Positions 25,161 to 35,626 are shown, counted from the stretch's first letter. The stretch is 64,000 bases of DNA from Priapulus caudatus (GCF_000485595.1 NW_014577409.1:50921-114920), one strand, 5' to 3'. Numbers and translations are program-made. The notes: a model not told the origin generated them from the sequence alone.

Positions 25161-25500
25161 TTCTTTCACGTCGTCGAACTCCGAACCCCTAACGTATTAG
25201 GCAAGCCGTGGCTACGCACCGCGCCACAACGGCAGCGGGCAACGGTGCCTTATACATTGCGTGTAATGGTAGTGATGTAGTTACGTCGATCGATAAACGG
25301 TATGATATCGGTACATTCCAGTGTTAAATAAACGGCTTGAAATTCACTTTACCGTTTTTATCGCTTGAAAAAAGTGCGCCTATAGTACTCTACGAGTAGT
25401 AAATGCATCGTTTAGCAGTCAAGCCAATTTGAAATCATCGAGCAGATAAAGAGACATAGCTAACAAAAATGGGCTGGTTCCCTTTATAGTTATAGGCTAG
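25160..25500 (-). mobile_element. tRNA-like SINE copy
   Basis: On the minus strand, an A-box-like TGGCGCGGTG stretch and a B-box-like GAGTTCGAC lie about 40 nt apart. They are followed by sequence shared with 28440-28680 and 28690-29105 (GAAATTCA, AAGTGCGCC, AACAAAAATGGGCTG landmarks). Confidence 0.6.
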
Positions 25501-25504
25501 CAGC

Positions 25505-26640
25505 TACCTGTCCTTCGGACGGTCGGGGAATCGTATGAAGAGTGTATTAGTGTTTGGTAAGGCTCACCTAAGGATCAATGATTCTTTATAAAGTATGTTT
25601 TTCTGCGTCTTCGTGTGCCTGCTGTGGTGAATGAATATGGCGCCCTGGGTTTGCTACTTGTGAGAGGGCCACACATAGAGCATGCCATGCGAGAAGCCAG
25701 GTAGTGGTCAGGTTCCAACCCTATGGTAGTGAAGTCTATGGTCATGATGCTCACGGGCGGGAATATGCTTGTGAATTACTTTAAGAAGTAAATACAATAG
25801 AAAGTGATGTTTGATAAAGATCTTACAGGTGTGCGGACACTAAATTTACAAACTTAGTATGGATACAACGCGTTGGTTTAGTGTAGCTAAACAGAGCTTG
25901 ATTTCGCTTGAGTTTGCGTTGTCAGTAGGTTTCTCGAGTTGAAGCTTTATCTCATTGCGAAAAGTTTCAGCTACGTGAGACGGTCAACGTGAAGTTGGCC
26001 ATGAGGAAAATGGGGTTTTGGGCAGGAAATCCCAGCTTCTTGAAAGTTTGACCTTGCGCTTTATTCATTGGTGTATGCAGTAATAGCGAATAGGGAACTG
26101 GCGATTAGCCAAGCTGAATAGGGAACTGACGCGTTGAAGTGATAACATGAAGCTTGACATCGGATGGAGCTAATATTACCTGGCCGGTATTTAATGTTCT
26201 TTGTCCACTGCGAGGCGCCGGTGGAGTATTTCTGCATTGAAGTACGTGTTTGTAAGCGGATTTGAGAGGTATACCGCAACATCGCCGAATATAGAATGTT
26301 ACCAGTGATAGTTTCTATGAGTTGTTTGTCAGCAGTTTGGATACGGCCGGGGAGATTTGTAGTCACCAAACCAGATTGGTAATTGTCCCCTGACTCACAT
26401 GAGTAACTGAAACTGATTGTTCGGACGGTGGGATTCTATTGATCATGGAGTGTATTAGTGGTTGTACTCACCTAAAGAGCGAATGGCCTGAATCTTATTG
26501 TTTTGGTCTTCTGCTCATGTGTGTGAATGAACATCGCCGGGGGCCTATCCTGAGGGAGGGTTCAACATAGAGCATGCCATGTGGAGAAGACAGGTGCGGG
26601 TGCAGGTCGCAAGGCCTATGGGTAGTGAAAGTCTGTCCGT
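25505..26640. repeat. Tandem repeat B: second copy of the 0.9-kb unit plus partial
   Basis: Begins CCTTCGGACGGTCGGGGAATC and restarts near 26413 (TTCGGACGGTGGGATTC), period about 908 bp. Same order of landmarks as 21056-22240. Confidence 0.75.
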
Positions 26641-27109
26641 TTGAGCTTTGCTTTTATTGTCATCAGCACTAGCAAAGGCGGGATAAGGGAATTGCAGTCT
26701 TTTAAATTTGAAATGGAAGAGCTGATGTTGAAGGGCATGATGTGGTATGCGTGGGGGGTTGGTTTATGCTAATAAAACTAATGTTTAGTGCCATCAGAAG
26801 TGTACCATATACAGAATTGCGATATTCACATGAATGACAATGAGCTCCGTGAGGTATTGTATTTAATCACCGTGGAGGACTTAATGCATAAAATAAAAAT
26901 TGGAAATCCGTTGTACCAACGACAAACGCCTCCAAAATAGTCCCCCCGTGAAAAAAACCGAACGGGAAGATGTGGTGAGCACATTGCTGGTTGAAGCACA
27001 GGCACTTGGAGCGTGCAATAATAATACGCAATTGCTAAATAATATACAATATCTATTACTTACCAAAGTGTTAGTTTCTATACCTTTCTCTTTGATCTAT
27101 TATTGCCAT

Positions 27110-27560
27110 CAAGTTCGTGCTGCAATGCCTCATCTGCAACGCTTGCAATACGCTAGCTGCAAAAACGCTGGCTTGCGCTGCACACTGACACATAAATATA
27201 TAGTGTGTGTCCGGTCTGTGTGGCGAAAAGAAGCCTTAAATGGACCCATGGAATGATGAGGATAAAAATAATCTATGCCAATAAAATTCGCTTTCCCTAT
27301 TAGTATTAGATTAATTAAATTATACTTTAAATATGCATATATTTAGTCGGATGACAGAAAGAAGTTGCCGCACCTGCCGGTGAAATAATATTAATCTTTC
27401 GCGGCGCGAGTTCGAACTCCCGACCCACGTATTTAGGCAATCTCTGCTTACCACCGCCGCCACAGCGCAGCGGGCACGGCTGCGCTACTACATTGGTTAA
27501 ACCTGTGCTACCGTCACGATTTCGGCCCAGCAAAGCTTTAGTTATATTTGTGTCTTATTT
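27110..27560 (-). mobile_element. Shared spacer and tRNA-like SINE copy
   Basis: The clearest tRNA-like region is on the minus strand near 27470-27400: GTGGCGGCGGTGGTAAGC (A-box-like) then GGGAGTTCGAACTC (B-box), about 40 nt apart. The AT-rich tail runs to about 27300. The same module appears at 28680-29105. Confidence 0.65.
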
Positions 27561-28440
27561 GTACAAAAATAAAATGTTTATGAAAATACAATAGCGTTTC
27601 TATTTACTTTTCAATGGCTCATGATACCTTCTTTATTACTCCCTAATTTGCCGGTGCATTCCGACTGTAACAACACGTTCGCATACCAACATCACCGCCA
27701 TGGAATCGAAAATTATGTGTGGCGCCCAGACGCAAGTCTAGCCGATATAGTACACATTTGCTGGTAAACGACGGCATTGGGCAAAATTATTGTGCGGCAC
27801 GCATTCGAAAATTCCTTGTAAACTTAGCGGAGGTTTCTCATATAATCTTCTTCTCTGCTTTTTTCTCTTTCGTTTTGGCTTTCTGAGTGCCACTGCGCTT
27901 CTGCGCCCCCATTGTTTATCGTTAAGTTTATTCTAGCTTCTGATGCGATCCGAAGGGGATTGTCTACAAACATTTTTGTTGGGCCAGAAATATGTAAAAA
28001 ACATCAATATACATTTGCGCAGTTTTAATAATAATTTATTCAAACATTAATACACATGAACATATAATTATTTATTTTTTCTTATATTGTATATTCTACT
28101 ATAGCCAACACAAATTAACAGAAACTGGTTTGGGCACCATCTTTGTGACCATACAAAAATCATGATGACCATGCGACTACAGCAACAGTGCATCAACCGA
28201 GTGACTGCCAGTCATTTTGTTGTAAATAGTGTTAGGTAAGCACTAATTCAAATCGTCAAGATTTTGCAAATGTTAAACCAACGTAAAAACATTTATATCA
28301 GGTGAGAGCTTTAGGATATATTGTAGTAAGCCGTTGATAGTATAACGTTTGATGTAAAACAATTGATCATAAAATAAGGTTTTCAACTATAAATTTCAGG
28401 AAAATTCTGACGTAGACACTTTACAATGGTAGTGAGTAGC
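27561..28440. other. No gene recognised
   Basis: A short minus-strand Lys-rich frame from about 27911 (MGAQKRSGTQK) resembles first exons of hAT/TTF-type genes, but there is no continuation. Confidence 0.35.
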
Positions 28441-29105
28441 TGAGCGTTCGATCGATAAACCGGTTATTGATATCGGCCTGTACACCACGCTGTTAAATAA
28501 AACGGCTTGAAATTCAACTTTTTGTGTTTTTCATTCGTTTGAAAAAGTGCGCCCATATTACTCTCAGTAAGTAATGCATCGTTTACAGTCAAGCAATTGA
28601 AATACATGCGAGCAGATTATAACGCAGAACATAGGCTAACAAAAAATGGGGCTGTTCCTTTTTATAGTTTAGGTACTTAAATATGCATATATTTAGGTAT
28701 GACAGGAAAAGAAGGTTGCCACCTGCCGTGAAATATATACTTTTTTTATTTTCGCGGCATGTCGAGTTTCGAGCTCCCGACCCCTAACGTTATTTAGGCA
28801 GCGTGCTACCACCGCCGCACAGCGGCCAGCGGGCAACGGGCGCGTACTACATTGGATTAATGGTAGTTGGAGTAGTGACGTCGATCGATAAACGCGGTAG
28901 TGATATCGTACACCAGTGTTAAAAATATAAACGGCTTTGAAATTCAATCTTATTCGTGTTTTCATTCGGTGAAGAAAGTGCTGTCCCATATTCTCTAACG
29001 AGTATAATGCCATCGATTTACAGTCAAGCAATTTGAAATGATTTGGCGAGCAGCGATTAAAGAACATAGCAAACAAAAATGGGCTGTTCCCTTTTATTAG
29101 TATAG
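28440..29105 (-). mobile_element. SINE copies in tandem
   Basis: 28690-29105 is the fullest copy: minus-strand head AACAGCCCATTTTTG, a body with ATCGATCGACGTCACTAC, a tRNA-like part with GGCGGTGGTAGCACGCTGCC and GTCGGGAGCTCGAAAC, and a tail ending TATATGCATATTTAAGTA. A 3'-truncated second copy occupies 28440-28680 in the same orientation. Confidence 0.65.
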
Positions 29106-29556
29106 AATTTGTGATCTGATATCTATGTCGACAGGTGGCGCGCTATAAATAATCGCCCATCCTTAAATTTGTCGAACAAAGAAGCAAGCGTAATTCTCAA
29201 ATTTCAACAAGGACTGAACAGGAAGAATACAGAAATTAAATATCACAGGTATTATATGATTAAGTGTTCTGACTGAGAAGCCTATTAGTGGTACTTCCCG
29301 CCTATTTATTATAGTAGAAGATTTGATTTGATAGTCGACTTAATAATAAGTTGCAGTGGCTACGGTCACAGGCACCTATATGCCTGCAAAGAAACGTTCA
29401 TGCTAGGGTTAGAATACCGTTTCAATTTCTTGCCCACAAATTCCTTGAAGTTGGCTCGGTATCCAACCATCGACACAGCTTAGCGTCACATGTAACTAGG
29501 CTCATACGAATCTAATAAACCCTGGCTTGCTCGCGGTATGGTACGGGCGCTACTTC
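29106..29556. other. No gene; flank of the RecQ exon palindrome
   Basis: No recognisable coding or repeat content apart from the edge of the palindrome. Confidence 0.4.
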
Positions 29557-29859
29557 GATGGCAACGGAAACAGAAACAGAAACGACGGTGTTGATATACA
29601 AACATGGCGACATTCTCCAGCATCTGGTACGAAGAAATCAAAAAGGACCTCAATATCAATTTTGCACTGAAATACGAACAAGTCACTGTTATAGAATTAT
29701 TAATAAACAACAGGAATGTTTTTGCTGTACTCCCCACTGGCTATGACAAGAGTTTAATTTACATTCTATTGCCATTAGCACTTGATAAGGTGAGTTTCAT
29801 TAGGGTGCTATATTATTGATTGGATACTATTTGGGCAAAATTAGTCCCCATTAAAATTT
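29557..29859 (+). pseudogene. RecQ-like first exon, + copy (Walker A changed)
   Basis: ATG at 29604 (MATFSSIWYEEIKKDL) leads to FAVLPTGYDKSLIY and a GTGAGT donor after LALDK near 29791. This is the first exon of a RecQ-like helicase, comparable with exon 1 of the gene ending at 8027. The invariant second Gly of the Walker A loop is Asp (GYDKS), which should abolish ATP binding. No downstream exon follows. Confidence 0.7.
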
Positions 29860-30050
29860 TTTTGCCAGAGTACCACATAAATTGTTATTATATCCACTAC
29901 AAGTTATACAATATATAAATAAATTTAGATATATTCCTATACAATGTTTATTTATATAGGCTTATCTGTTTATATAATTTGGACAACTGAAACTCTGTAT
30001 TGTCATTTCTACTGTTGCAACACCTTTGCTCACCTCTTTTCGGGGGACTA

Positions 30051-30336
30051 TTTTTAATGGGGACTAATTTTTCCCAAATAGTATCCAATCAATAATATAG
30101 CACCCTAATGAAACTCACCTTATCAAGTGCTAATGGCAATAGAATGTAAATTAAACTCTTGCCATAGCCAGTGGGGAGTACAGCAAAAACATTCCTGTTG
30201 TTGATTAATAATTCTACAACAGTGACTTGTTCGTCTTTCAGTGCAAAATTGATATTGAGGTCCTTTTTTATTTCTTCGTACCACCACATGCTGGAGAATG
30301 TCGCCATGTTTGTACATCAGCACCGTCGTTGCCATC
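30051..30336 (-). pseudogene. RecQ-like first exon, - copy (Walker A intact)
   Basis: Mirror copy of the + exon: MATFSSMWWYEEIKKDL from 30307, LPTGYGKSLIY, donor GTGAGT after LALDK. Walker A is canonical here. It lacks a small GAAACA triplication present upstream of the ATG in the other copy. No further exons lie in the 192-bp space between the arms. Confidence 0.7.
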
Positions 30337-30394
30337 GATACGCGGGTATTATATATGCTCTGGTGTCGTCTACAACCGCATATGTATATAATGT

Positions 30395-31882
30395 TCAAAA
30401 AGTGAAAAAGGCACTTCTAAAGGAAGGGGTTAATTTTCCCAAAAATGCATCAGGTTCAGCAGTTAGATCCAGAGTTTCACCATATAGAGTAGTCTGCAAT
30501 AAATTAAATACATTACATGTACATATATTATATGTACAACCACCATAATGATGTGTTGTCTTTCTTCTTGTCTTTGTCTGTTGGCCTTCTAGTATCAGCT
30601 TGAACACTTCTTTGGTTTCCATGTTCAAGCTGAACTCGTTTCCGTATAGTATTCTCTTTGCTAGGCAGCTCATGAATTGGAAGGCCGTGGCGTCCCCAGA
30701 ATGGAGAACCCCCACGTCCTTCGCAATATCGACGATCATAGTTGAAAAGATCGTTTTCCCTGAGTTGGGTGGTCCCTTTATCCATAAGGTATTTACCTTG
30801 CCATTTTGTCTGTTGAACCACTTCTCTATGTTCACTAGGAATTCTCTCACTTCTTGTGCGTTGCCGAACCACGTCTGTAGCAATGTTAGTAGTAGATCTG
30901 CTGATTTGGCGATTGAGTGATATTTTTCCTTGTCTGCAGTCAGTGGTTTCCACTCTGAAACAAGGTTCCAGAGTGTTTTGTTGCGATTGCCGACATTTGT
31001 GAGATTGATAGCACTTTGAATTATCTTTTCTCTTCGCATGGTGTCTGTGTACAAGTTTTTGAGTGAGATGTCATATGGCGATAGCATCTCTTGGTTAATA
31101 TTTTCTTTATAATGGTTCCCGAGGAAGTCTAGTACTTCCTCAGACGTTCCGAAGTTATTTTCGTTTATGATGGTGATTAACGCTTGTACGTACATATTAG
31201 CCGTCGATTCTCCTCTTGCTCGTACCATTTCCTTGGATTTTCTTTCTTTGTATTTCTTTTCATTCATTTCCTTTATTTCAGCTGGTTGTATGCTATCAAT
31301 CATTTCGCTTAGGATGCCTTTCACTGGTGTTAGCATTAGCAGTTCTTTGCCCGGTAGATGGCAATAGCACACCATAGCTCGTGGTTGATATAACAGCATG
31401 CTTTTAAATGATGTTGTAATCATCTTGAGTTGAGTACGTAGAGTTTTCCACTTATTACAGTCTCTTAGTTGAGTAGTAAGCTTACCACCAAAGATGATGT
31501 GATAGTGAATGTTCGCATTTTCACTGGGTACTTCATCCCAATCGTATTGTCGGGAGATTCGATGACCTTCATCTACGTCGTGCTTCCATACGGCGATTTC
31601 GTATGGTGGTTGACTTGTTATTGTCCGGTTGATGCAGTCAATCAACCAGTTTGTTGACTGTTGGCTGTCGTCCTTCATTGTTACAATGATCGATTGGAAT
31701 TCCGGCGATCCGTTTTCTTTCTTCTCTTCTTTTTTGGCTCGCAGCGATGCTAAGTAAGCGTCTTTCTCGAGCCACGTCCCGTCTTCTACTTTTTTCTTCT
31801 TCCATTGCAGTTTCTGCTCTTCGGTATAATATCGTTTTCCTCCTTTCGGCGGCGATGTACATCCAGCAGTATACTCTGCCAT
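30395..31882 (-). CDS. Endogenous parvovirus-like NS1 (HUH endonuclease + SF3 helicase)
   Basis: A 495-codon frame with no stop. The N-terminal third has IHYHII (aa 125-130), the His-x-His metal site of HUH nickases. GPPNSGKT (aa 380-387) is the SF3 Walker A, and ILYGNE (aa 411-416) fits the Walker B strand of densovirus-type NS1. Parvoviral NS1 nicks and unwinds the viral terminal hairpins. The expected motif C (a TSN-type end of strand) is not recognisable after aa 440 and the C-terminus runs up to the edge of the RecQ-exon palindrome, so the 3' end is probably altered. No capsid gene is visible nearby, indicating a partial endogenous copy. Lys/Glu-rich aa 20-60 may be nuclear targeting. 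Other HUH-SF3 families (bidnavirus, circular Rep) fit less well. Confidence 0.75.
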   Translation of the reverse strand: MAEYTAGCTSPPKGGKRYYTEEQKLQWKKKKVEDGTWLEKDAYLASLRAKKEEKKENGSPEFQSIIVTMKDDSQQSTNWLIDCINRTITSQPPYEIAVWKHDVDEGHRISRQYDWDEVPSENANIHYHIIFGGKLTTQLRDCNKWKTLRTQLKMITTSFKSMLLYQPRAMVCYCHLPGKELLMLTPVKGILSEMIDSIQPAEIKEMNEKKYKERKSKEMVRARGESTANMYVQALITIINENNFGTSEEVLDFLGNHYKENINQEMLSPYDISLKNLYTDTMRREKIIQSAINLTNVGNRNKTLWNLVSEWKPLTADKEKYHSIAKSADLLLTLLQTWFGNAQEVREFLVNIEKWFNRQNGKVNTLWIKGPPNSGKTIFSTMIVDIAKDVGVLHSGDATAFQFMSCLAKRILYGNEFSLNMETKEVFKLILEGQQTKTRRKTTHHYGGCTYNICTCNVFNLLQTTLYGETLDLTAEPDAFLGKLTPSFRSAFFTF

Positions 31883-32000
31883 TGATCTCTGCTTCGTCGC
31901 TTAGGTAGTTGTGAATCGCTCCTTCTACACTTTGTTCTTCTTCTATTTCTGCAGCTGGTCGTACGTCGTTTTCTCTTGCCACTACTGTCGGCAGACCCAT
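31638..32000 (-). CDS. Overlapping 120-aa ORF at the NS1 5' end
   Basis: Opens at 32000, 118 nt upstream of NS1, and overlaps it for about 245 nt in another frame. Highly charged (Glu/Arg). Densoviruses carry overlapping NS2-type frames, so this position is suggestive. A charged overlap frame also arises by chance opposite Lys/Glu-rich NS1 codons. Confidence 0.25.
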   Translation of the reverse strand: MGLPTVVARENDVRPAAEIEEEQSVEGAIHNYLSDEAEINGRVYCWMYIAAERRKTILYRRAETAMEEEKSRRRDVARERRLLSIAASQKRREERKRIAGIPIDHCNNEGRQPTVNKLVD

Positions 32001-32274
32001 TCAGTAACGCTATTGCTTCTTGAATGCCGCTCTCCGCTCCTTTTGTCTTATATACCCCTTACCATCTAGGGCTCGATTAATTATTATGGCCTGCTTACCT
32101 CCTGCGTTGCATCCTGTTATTGATATTCGTGGCATCTGTTTTTTCTCTTTCTTGCCACGGTTCTTATTTCCCACATCTGGTTGTAATTAATCTTTCGTTC
32201 TTTTTATTTCTTTTATGTTTTTTTTAATTTTTTTAATCTTGCCAGAAGTTTGCATTGAGAGCACTCTATATTAT

Positions 32275-32319
32275 GGTAACCCCTAAGGAGGGGTGCGGTC
32301 ACCGTGACAAGGGGTCACC
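32275..32319. repeat. T-shaped hairpin upstream of NS1
   Basis: GGTAACCCCT (32275-32284) pairs with AGGGGTCACC (32310-32319) with one mismatch. Inside lies a second palindrome, GTCACCGTGAC (32299-32308). It sits about 390 bp upstream of the NS1 frame, where a parvoviral terminal repeat would lie. Confidence 0.5.
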
Positions 32320-32689
32320 TTATTTCTGGTGAAATCTTAGAAAAGTACTTAATAGTCCTTATTTTTTGCTAAAGGACCATTTTTCAACATTTTCTGTGTT
32401 GAATTTCGGCGAAACGGCTTTATATAAATATTAGCGTACTTTAATAGTCGGTGATCTATCATAAATCGCATAAAAAAGTTATTTTGGCCTCCAGAAAGAG
32501 TCTTATAAGTCCTTATTTCAACATGTGTCTTACTACTATGAACCCTGCCTAGGCTGCAGTATGTATGCAATCAAATCTTAAAACTTGGGAGAAATGGCTT
32601 TTTTTTATTAAAGACAGATTTCTTGAACTTACTCGACTTTGAGTTAGCATGTCAGAAGTGTATGAAGGTTCTTGCGTAGACTCCAGTTT

Positions 32690-33743
32690 AATTTGGTCTG
32701 GCTGTTCCTGTTGTTTCTTCTGCTGTTTCCATTCCTCGCATTCTCTCTGTAAAACTAAAATTGACTTGGCCATCATTTTCTGTGCACGGATTTTTCTTGC
32801 ACCGGTCATCCCCGCCAAGCACTAAGTCCACGTCTCTAAAGGCGGCAATCTGCTTGTTCTGATGTGTTTTCCACGCAGACATGGTTGCTGGCACATGGTA
32901 TCAGGACTAAATCATAAAATATGTCCTGCTTGAAAATACAGGGATGTTCATCTGTTTGAACCTTTAACGGGCTAGCACCAGCAAACAAGATCATGCTGGC
33001 ACAACAAAGATTGGCTTTGCCACTGAAATGTATGTTGGTCGTTCGACTTGCATGTGGCGAGAAACGTGCACATTGTGCCCAACTGATGGGTCACCTCCAC
33101 TTTTGCTGACTGTCCACAGACATGGCACTTGTCTATAGTAGCTTGTGGAGTGCCGTCTCCGACACCAGAAATTGTTTTTCTTCCTTTGGAGGAACACTGG
33201 CGTTTAATAAAGCCTCCCGGCTGACTATCACGTCCTCACAGTTCGAGTCCCCGTCGTCCATCTCGGGCAGATAATCAGTGTCGGCAGCCTTGTTGTCTGC
33301 TTCCTCGTAACCTTCTTCGTCATGTAGGCCGTCTTCAGGGCTCTTCTTGAGGTGGCACCCAACAGGTCACACTGTACGCCGGTCTCGGCAAATTTTCTGA
33401 TCTCCTCGGTCTGTGTGGTCCAATTTCTTGAATGCGTATGGGTCCGTATAGCTCCAAACACAGCTGCTACAGCTGACAGGGATGGAGATGCAACTGATAG
33501 TTGTCTCGGTCTGCGACCAGTGGGTCGTGGTATTCTACTTCTAGTTGCATCTCGAGATCGTAGTGGCCGTTTTGTTGCGATTGCAAGGGGTGGTCCAGCA
33601 GCGAGGTGCGGTCCAACATCGAGAATCGGTCCAAAGGCGAGGGGCGGTCCAAAAGCGAGGGGCAGTCCGGCAAGGGGCGGTCCAGCGAGGTGCGGTCCAG
33701 CATCGACGTTAGCTAGCCCGAAATCAGGAATCAAAATCAGCAA
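32690..33743 (-). pseudogene. Decayed transposase-like gene of the 'GGDGRC' family
   Basis: In minus-strand order: a Pro-rich repeat start, an acidic stretch EMDDGDSNCEDV (about 33255), a zinc-cluster segment with CHVCGQ and FQWQSQS (33120-33020), MILFAGASPLKV (about 32990), SSRTYF (about 32930), PATMSAWKTHQNKQ and DLVLGGDDRC (about 32890-32790). Intact relatives, known to me as lineage-expanded invertebrate genes of probable transposon origin, have this order and a GGDGRC block. At least two frame changes and two in-frame stops (TAG, TGA between SSRTYF and the PATMSAW block) are visible, and the gene ends abruptly. Confidence 0.55.
33590..33715. repeat. Coding-size tandem repeat (GCGGTCCA)
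   Basis: Units of about 15-30 bp built on GAGG(G/T)GCGGTCC give GPPLA/GPHLA peptide repeats in one minus-strand frame and LDR(P/T)S in another. Confidence 0.75.
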
Positions 33744-34550
33744 ACAAATTTTTTTTTTTACAATGGACTAGTCCTTGTTAACATGTCTTGATATATCATA
33801 CAGTACTATTGTGTATGTTTGCAAATTGCTTACATTATTTACAGTCAGCCTATTATGCACATCCACGGACTCCTGTCTTTTATTAGTATTGTAATCAGAT
33901 TACACACTAATCACTATTCACTGAGCTAATTAGTAATTACTAATTACACGTTAGCTCATACTCACAGCTAGCATTGTAACAAGGCGAGTTTGTATCCTCC
34001 ACCTACCCAGGTTCTCGGTCCGGCTGCGTGAGGGTTTCCTCCGATAAAGAACAAGAACACGGGATTGTCTAATTTACTGCGCGTGCTTATATTAATGTAA
34101 ACCTCTGACACCTATCTCTATGACGTATACAAATTGTCGTATCTATCGCTCCGCGTATCGCGTACAATAATATAACGTTAGGAGAGCCGATTCGTATATC
34201 GGCTCTTCTCGCGTGTCGCGCACAGAACGTGAAGGGTTACCTTGCGTTGACGACCTATAGCGCGTGCTCATTCGGCGGTGTCAAGTCTCGGGAGATAGAA
34301 CGAAGGAGACGGAACAGATACCAGAAAGTGGAAAACGTAGGAGGTGGCGAAAAGAGGACCTACGTGGCAAAAAGAGGAGACCCGAGTGTCACGACGCTGC
34401 GTCACGCGTCCCGTTTGACGACGGCGGCCATAAAATCGTAGGACCGGTAGAGAGCCATAAAGCGCCGCTCTACCCCTGTCTATAAAATTTGCTGTTTTTA
34501 TGATGGCCGAACATCAAGGAATTTGCCGAATGCAAGGTTGTTTATAAATC
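33744..34550. other. No gene recognised
   Basis: Two overlapping short + frames at 34229-34485 are Arg/Lys-rich and unlike any family I know. Confidence 0.35.
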
Positions 34551-34632
34551 GACTTGTTTTTGCAATGGCGAAGCGTCTATACTACACTTGGCCCCGGGCC
34601 CCAAACCGGGCTGAGCCAAATAGTGGCGAGGC

Positions 34633-34682
34633 ACGGTTGCAGCATCACCGAAAGCCGAAAGGAAAGTAGTGATGGTGCAACG
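34633..34682. repeat. Hairpin GTTGCAGCATCAC
   Basis: GTTGCAGCATCAC faces GTGATGGTGCAAC with one mismatch around a purine-rich loop of about 20 nt. Confidence 0.6.
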
Positions 34683-34979
34683 TTACGTTAACGTATAAGA
34701 AACTGGCGCCGAGGTGGTGGACGCGCGACGAGACGGACGTGCGCAAAACAAATACGCGACGCATAATAATAATTTTTAAAAAAACAAAAAAAACCCGTGC
34801 GCGTTCTAAAATACCCGTATAAAATATCCGTTACGATTACGGCCGAACCACTTGAGAAAGAATTTTAGATAGAACAACAAAACAATTTTAGATGCAAAAG
34901 GGGACTATATGACACCGCGCAGATAAAAAAAAGACAACAAAATTTTTGAAATGAAAGAAGACAACCCCCCCCCCAAAAA

Positions 34980-35330
34980 AAAACCATGGCCTGAAGAAAT
35001 TTCTCCACTGGGAGCTCCTCGGGGAACAGATGCGGGAACCTCCTATGCCAGTCAGCCTCGGGGACGAGGATAGGCGGCCGGTCGTTGTCAGGAAGGTCCC
35101 AGTTCTCCTCGTCGTGGAGGTCGTCGACGGCCTTCCAGTCGCCCTCGTCGCCGTCGTCGTCGCCCTCCCTGTCGGCATTGTCCTCGACCCATTCCCCGTT
35201 GGTAGTGTAACGTTTGGCCCGTAGGCCACCCCCCGCAGATCCAGTTGGGTAGGTCGTCGCCGATGCTGCCGAGATCTGCGGTGGAGGTGGCGACCGAACG
35301 ACCTACAACGGCGTTCAGGGGCAATCATCC
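34980..35330 (-). pseudogene. Acidic ORF fragment with G-run frame shift
   Basis: One minus-strand frame reads RYTTNGEWVEDNADREG, then an Asp/Glu-rich stretch, then ILVPEADWHRRFPHLFPEEL and LPVEKFLQAM. This looks like real protein rather than chance. Upstream, a different frame gives a plausible ADLGSIGDDLPNWICGG. The two meet at a G6 run near 35231, so one indel separates them. Downstream it dissolves into poly-T/poly-G. No start is visible and I do not recognise the family. Confidence 0.4.
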
Positions 35331-35626
35331 TGCGGCGTGGTCGGCTGCGGCAGGATCGCATTGTTTTTGCAATGGCAAAGCGTCTATACTACAGCATTGT
35401 ATAAATATCAAGATATTGTTGTTTATTTATACATAAAATCTTTCATAATTATAACAATAACCGGTTGTCACTTAGCAGTTGTACCCCTGTAAACTTGCAT
35501 ACATATATCGCCCTAGACTGGCTAGTATCAGGGATAGGTCCTTCTTAATTATTATTCATGACCTGGGGTCACGCACGAAAACAAGGCTAAGCTAGGCTAT
35601 CCGTGATCGTATACTAGGTTCGGGCG

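Larger units (their letters stand above)
34555..35396. repeat. Direct repeats bracketing the acidic ORF segment
   Basis: TTGTTTTTGCAATGGC followed by (G/A)AAGCGTCTATACTACA occurs at about 34556-34587 and again at 35361-35392, same orientation, one mismatch. The 0.8 kb between may be an insertion or one unit of a duplication. Confidence 0.7.

Noticed and set aside
27400..27480. Functional tRNA genes in the SINE-like repeats
   Set aside because: A- and B-box resemblance only; no cloverleaf with paired acceptor stem could be formed, and copies carry AT tails.
30528..30953. 141-codon frame inside NS1
   Set aside because: Fully contained in NS1, with no start context and composition expected of a shifted frame.
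34888..35361. 157-codon Arg/Thr-rich minus frame
   Set aside because: Arg/Thr/Ser-rich shadow; a neighbouring frame on the same strand gives a far more protein-like acidic sequence.
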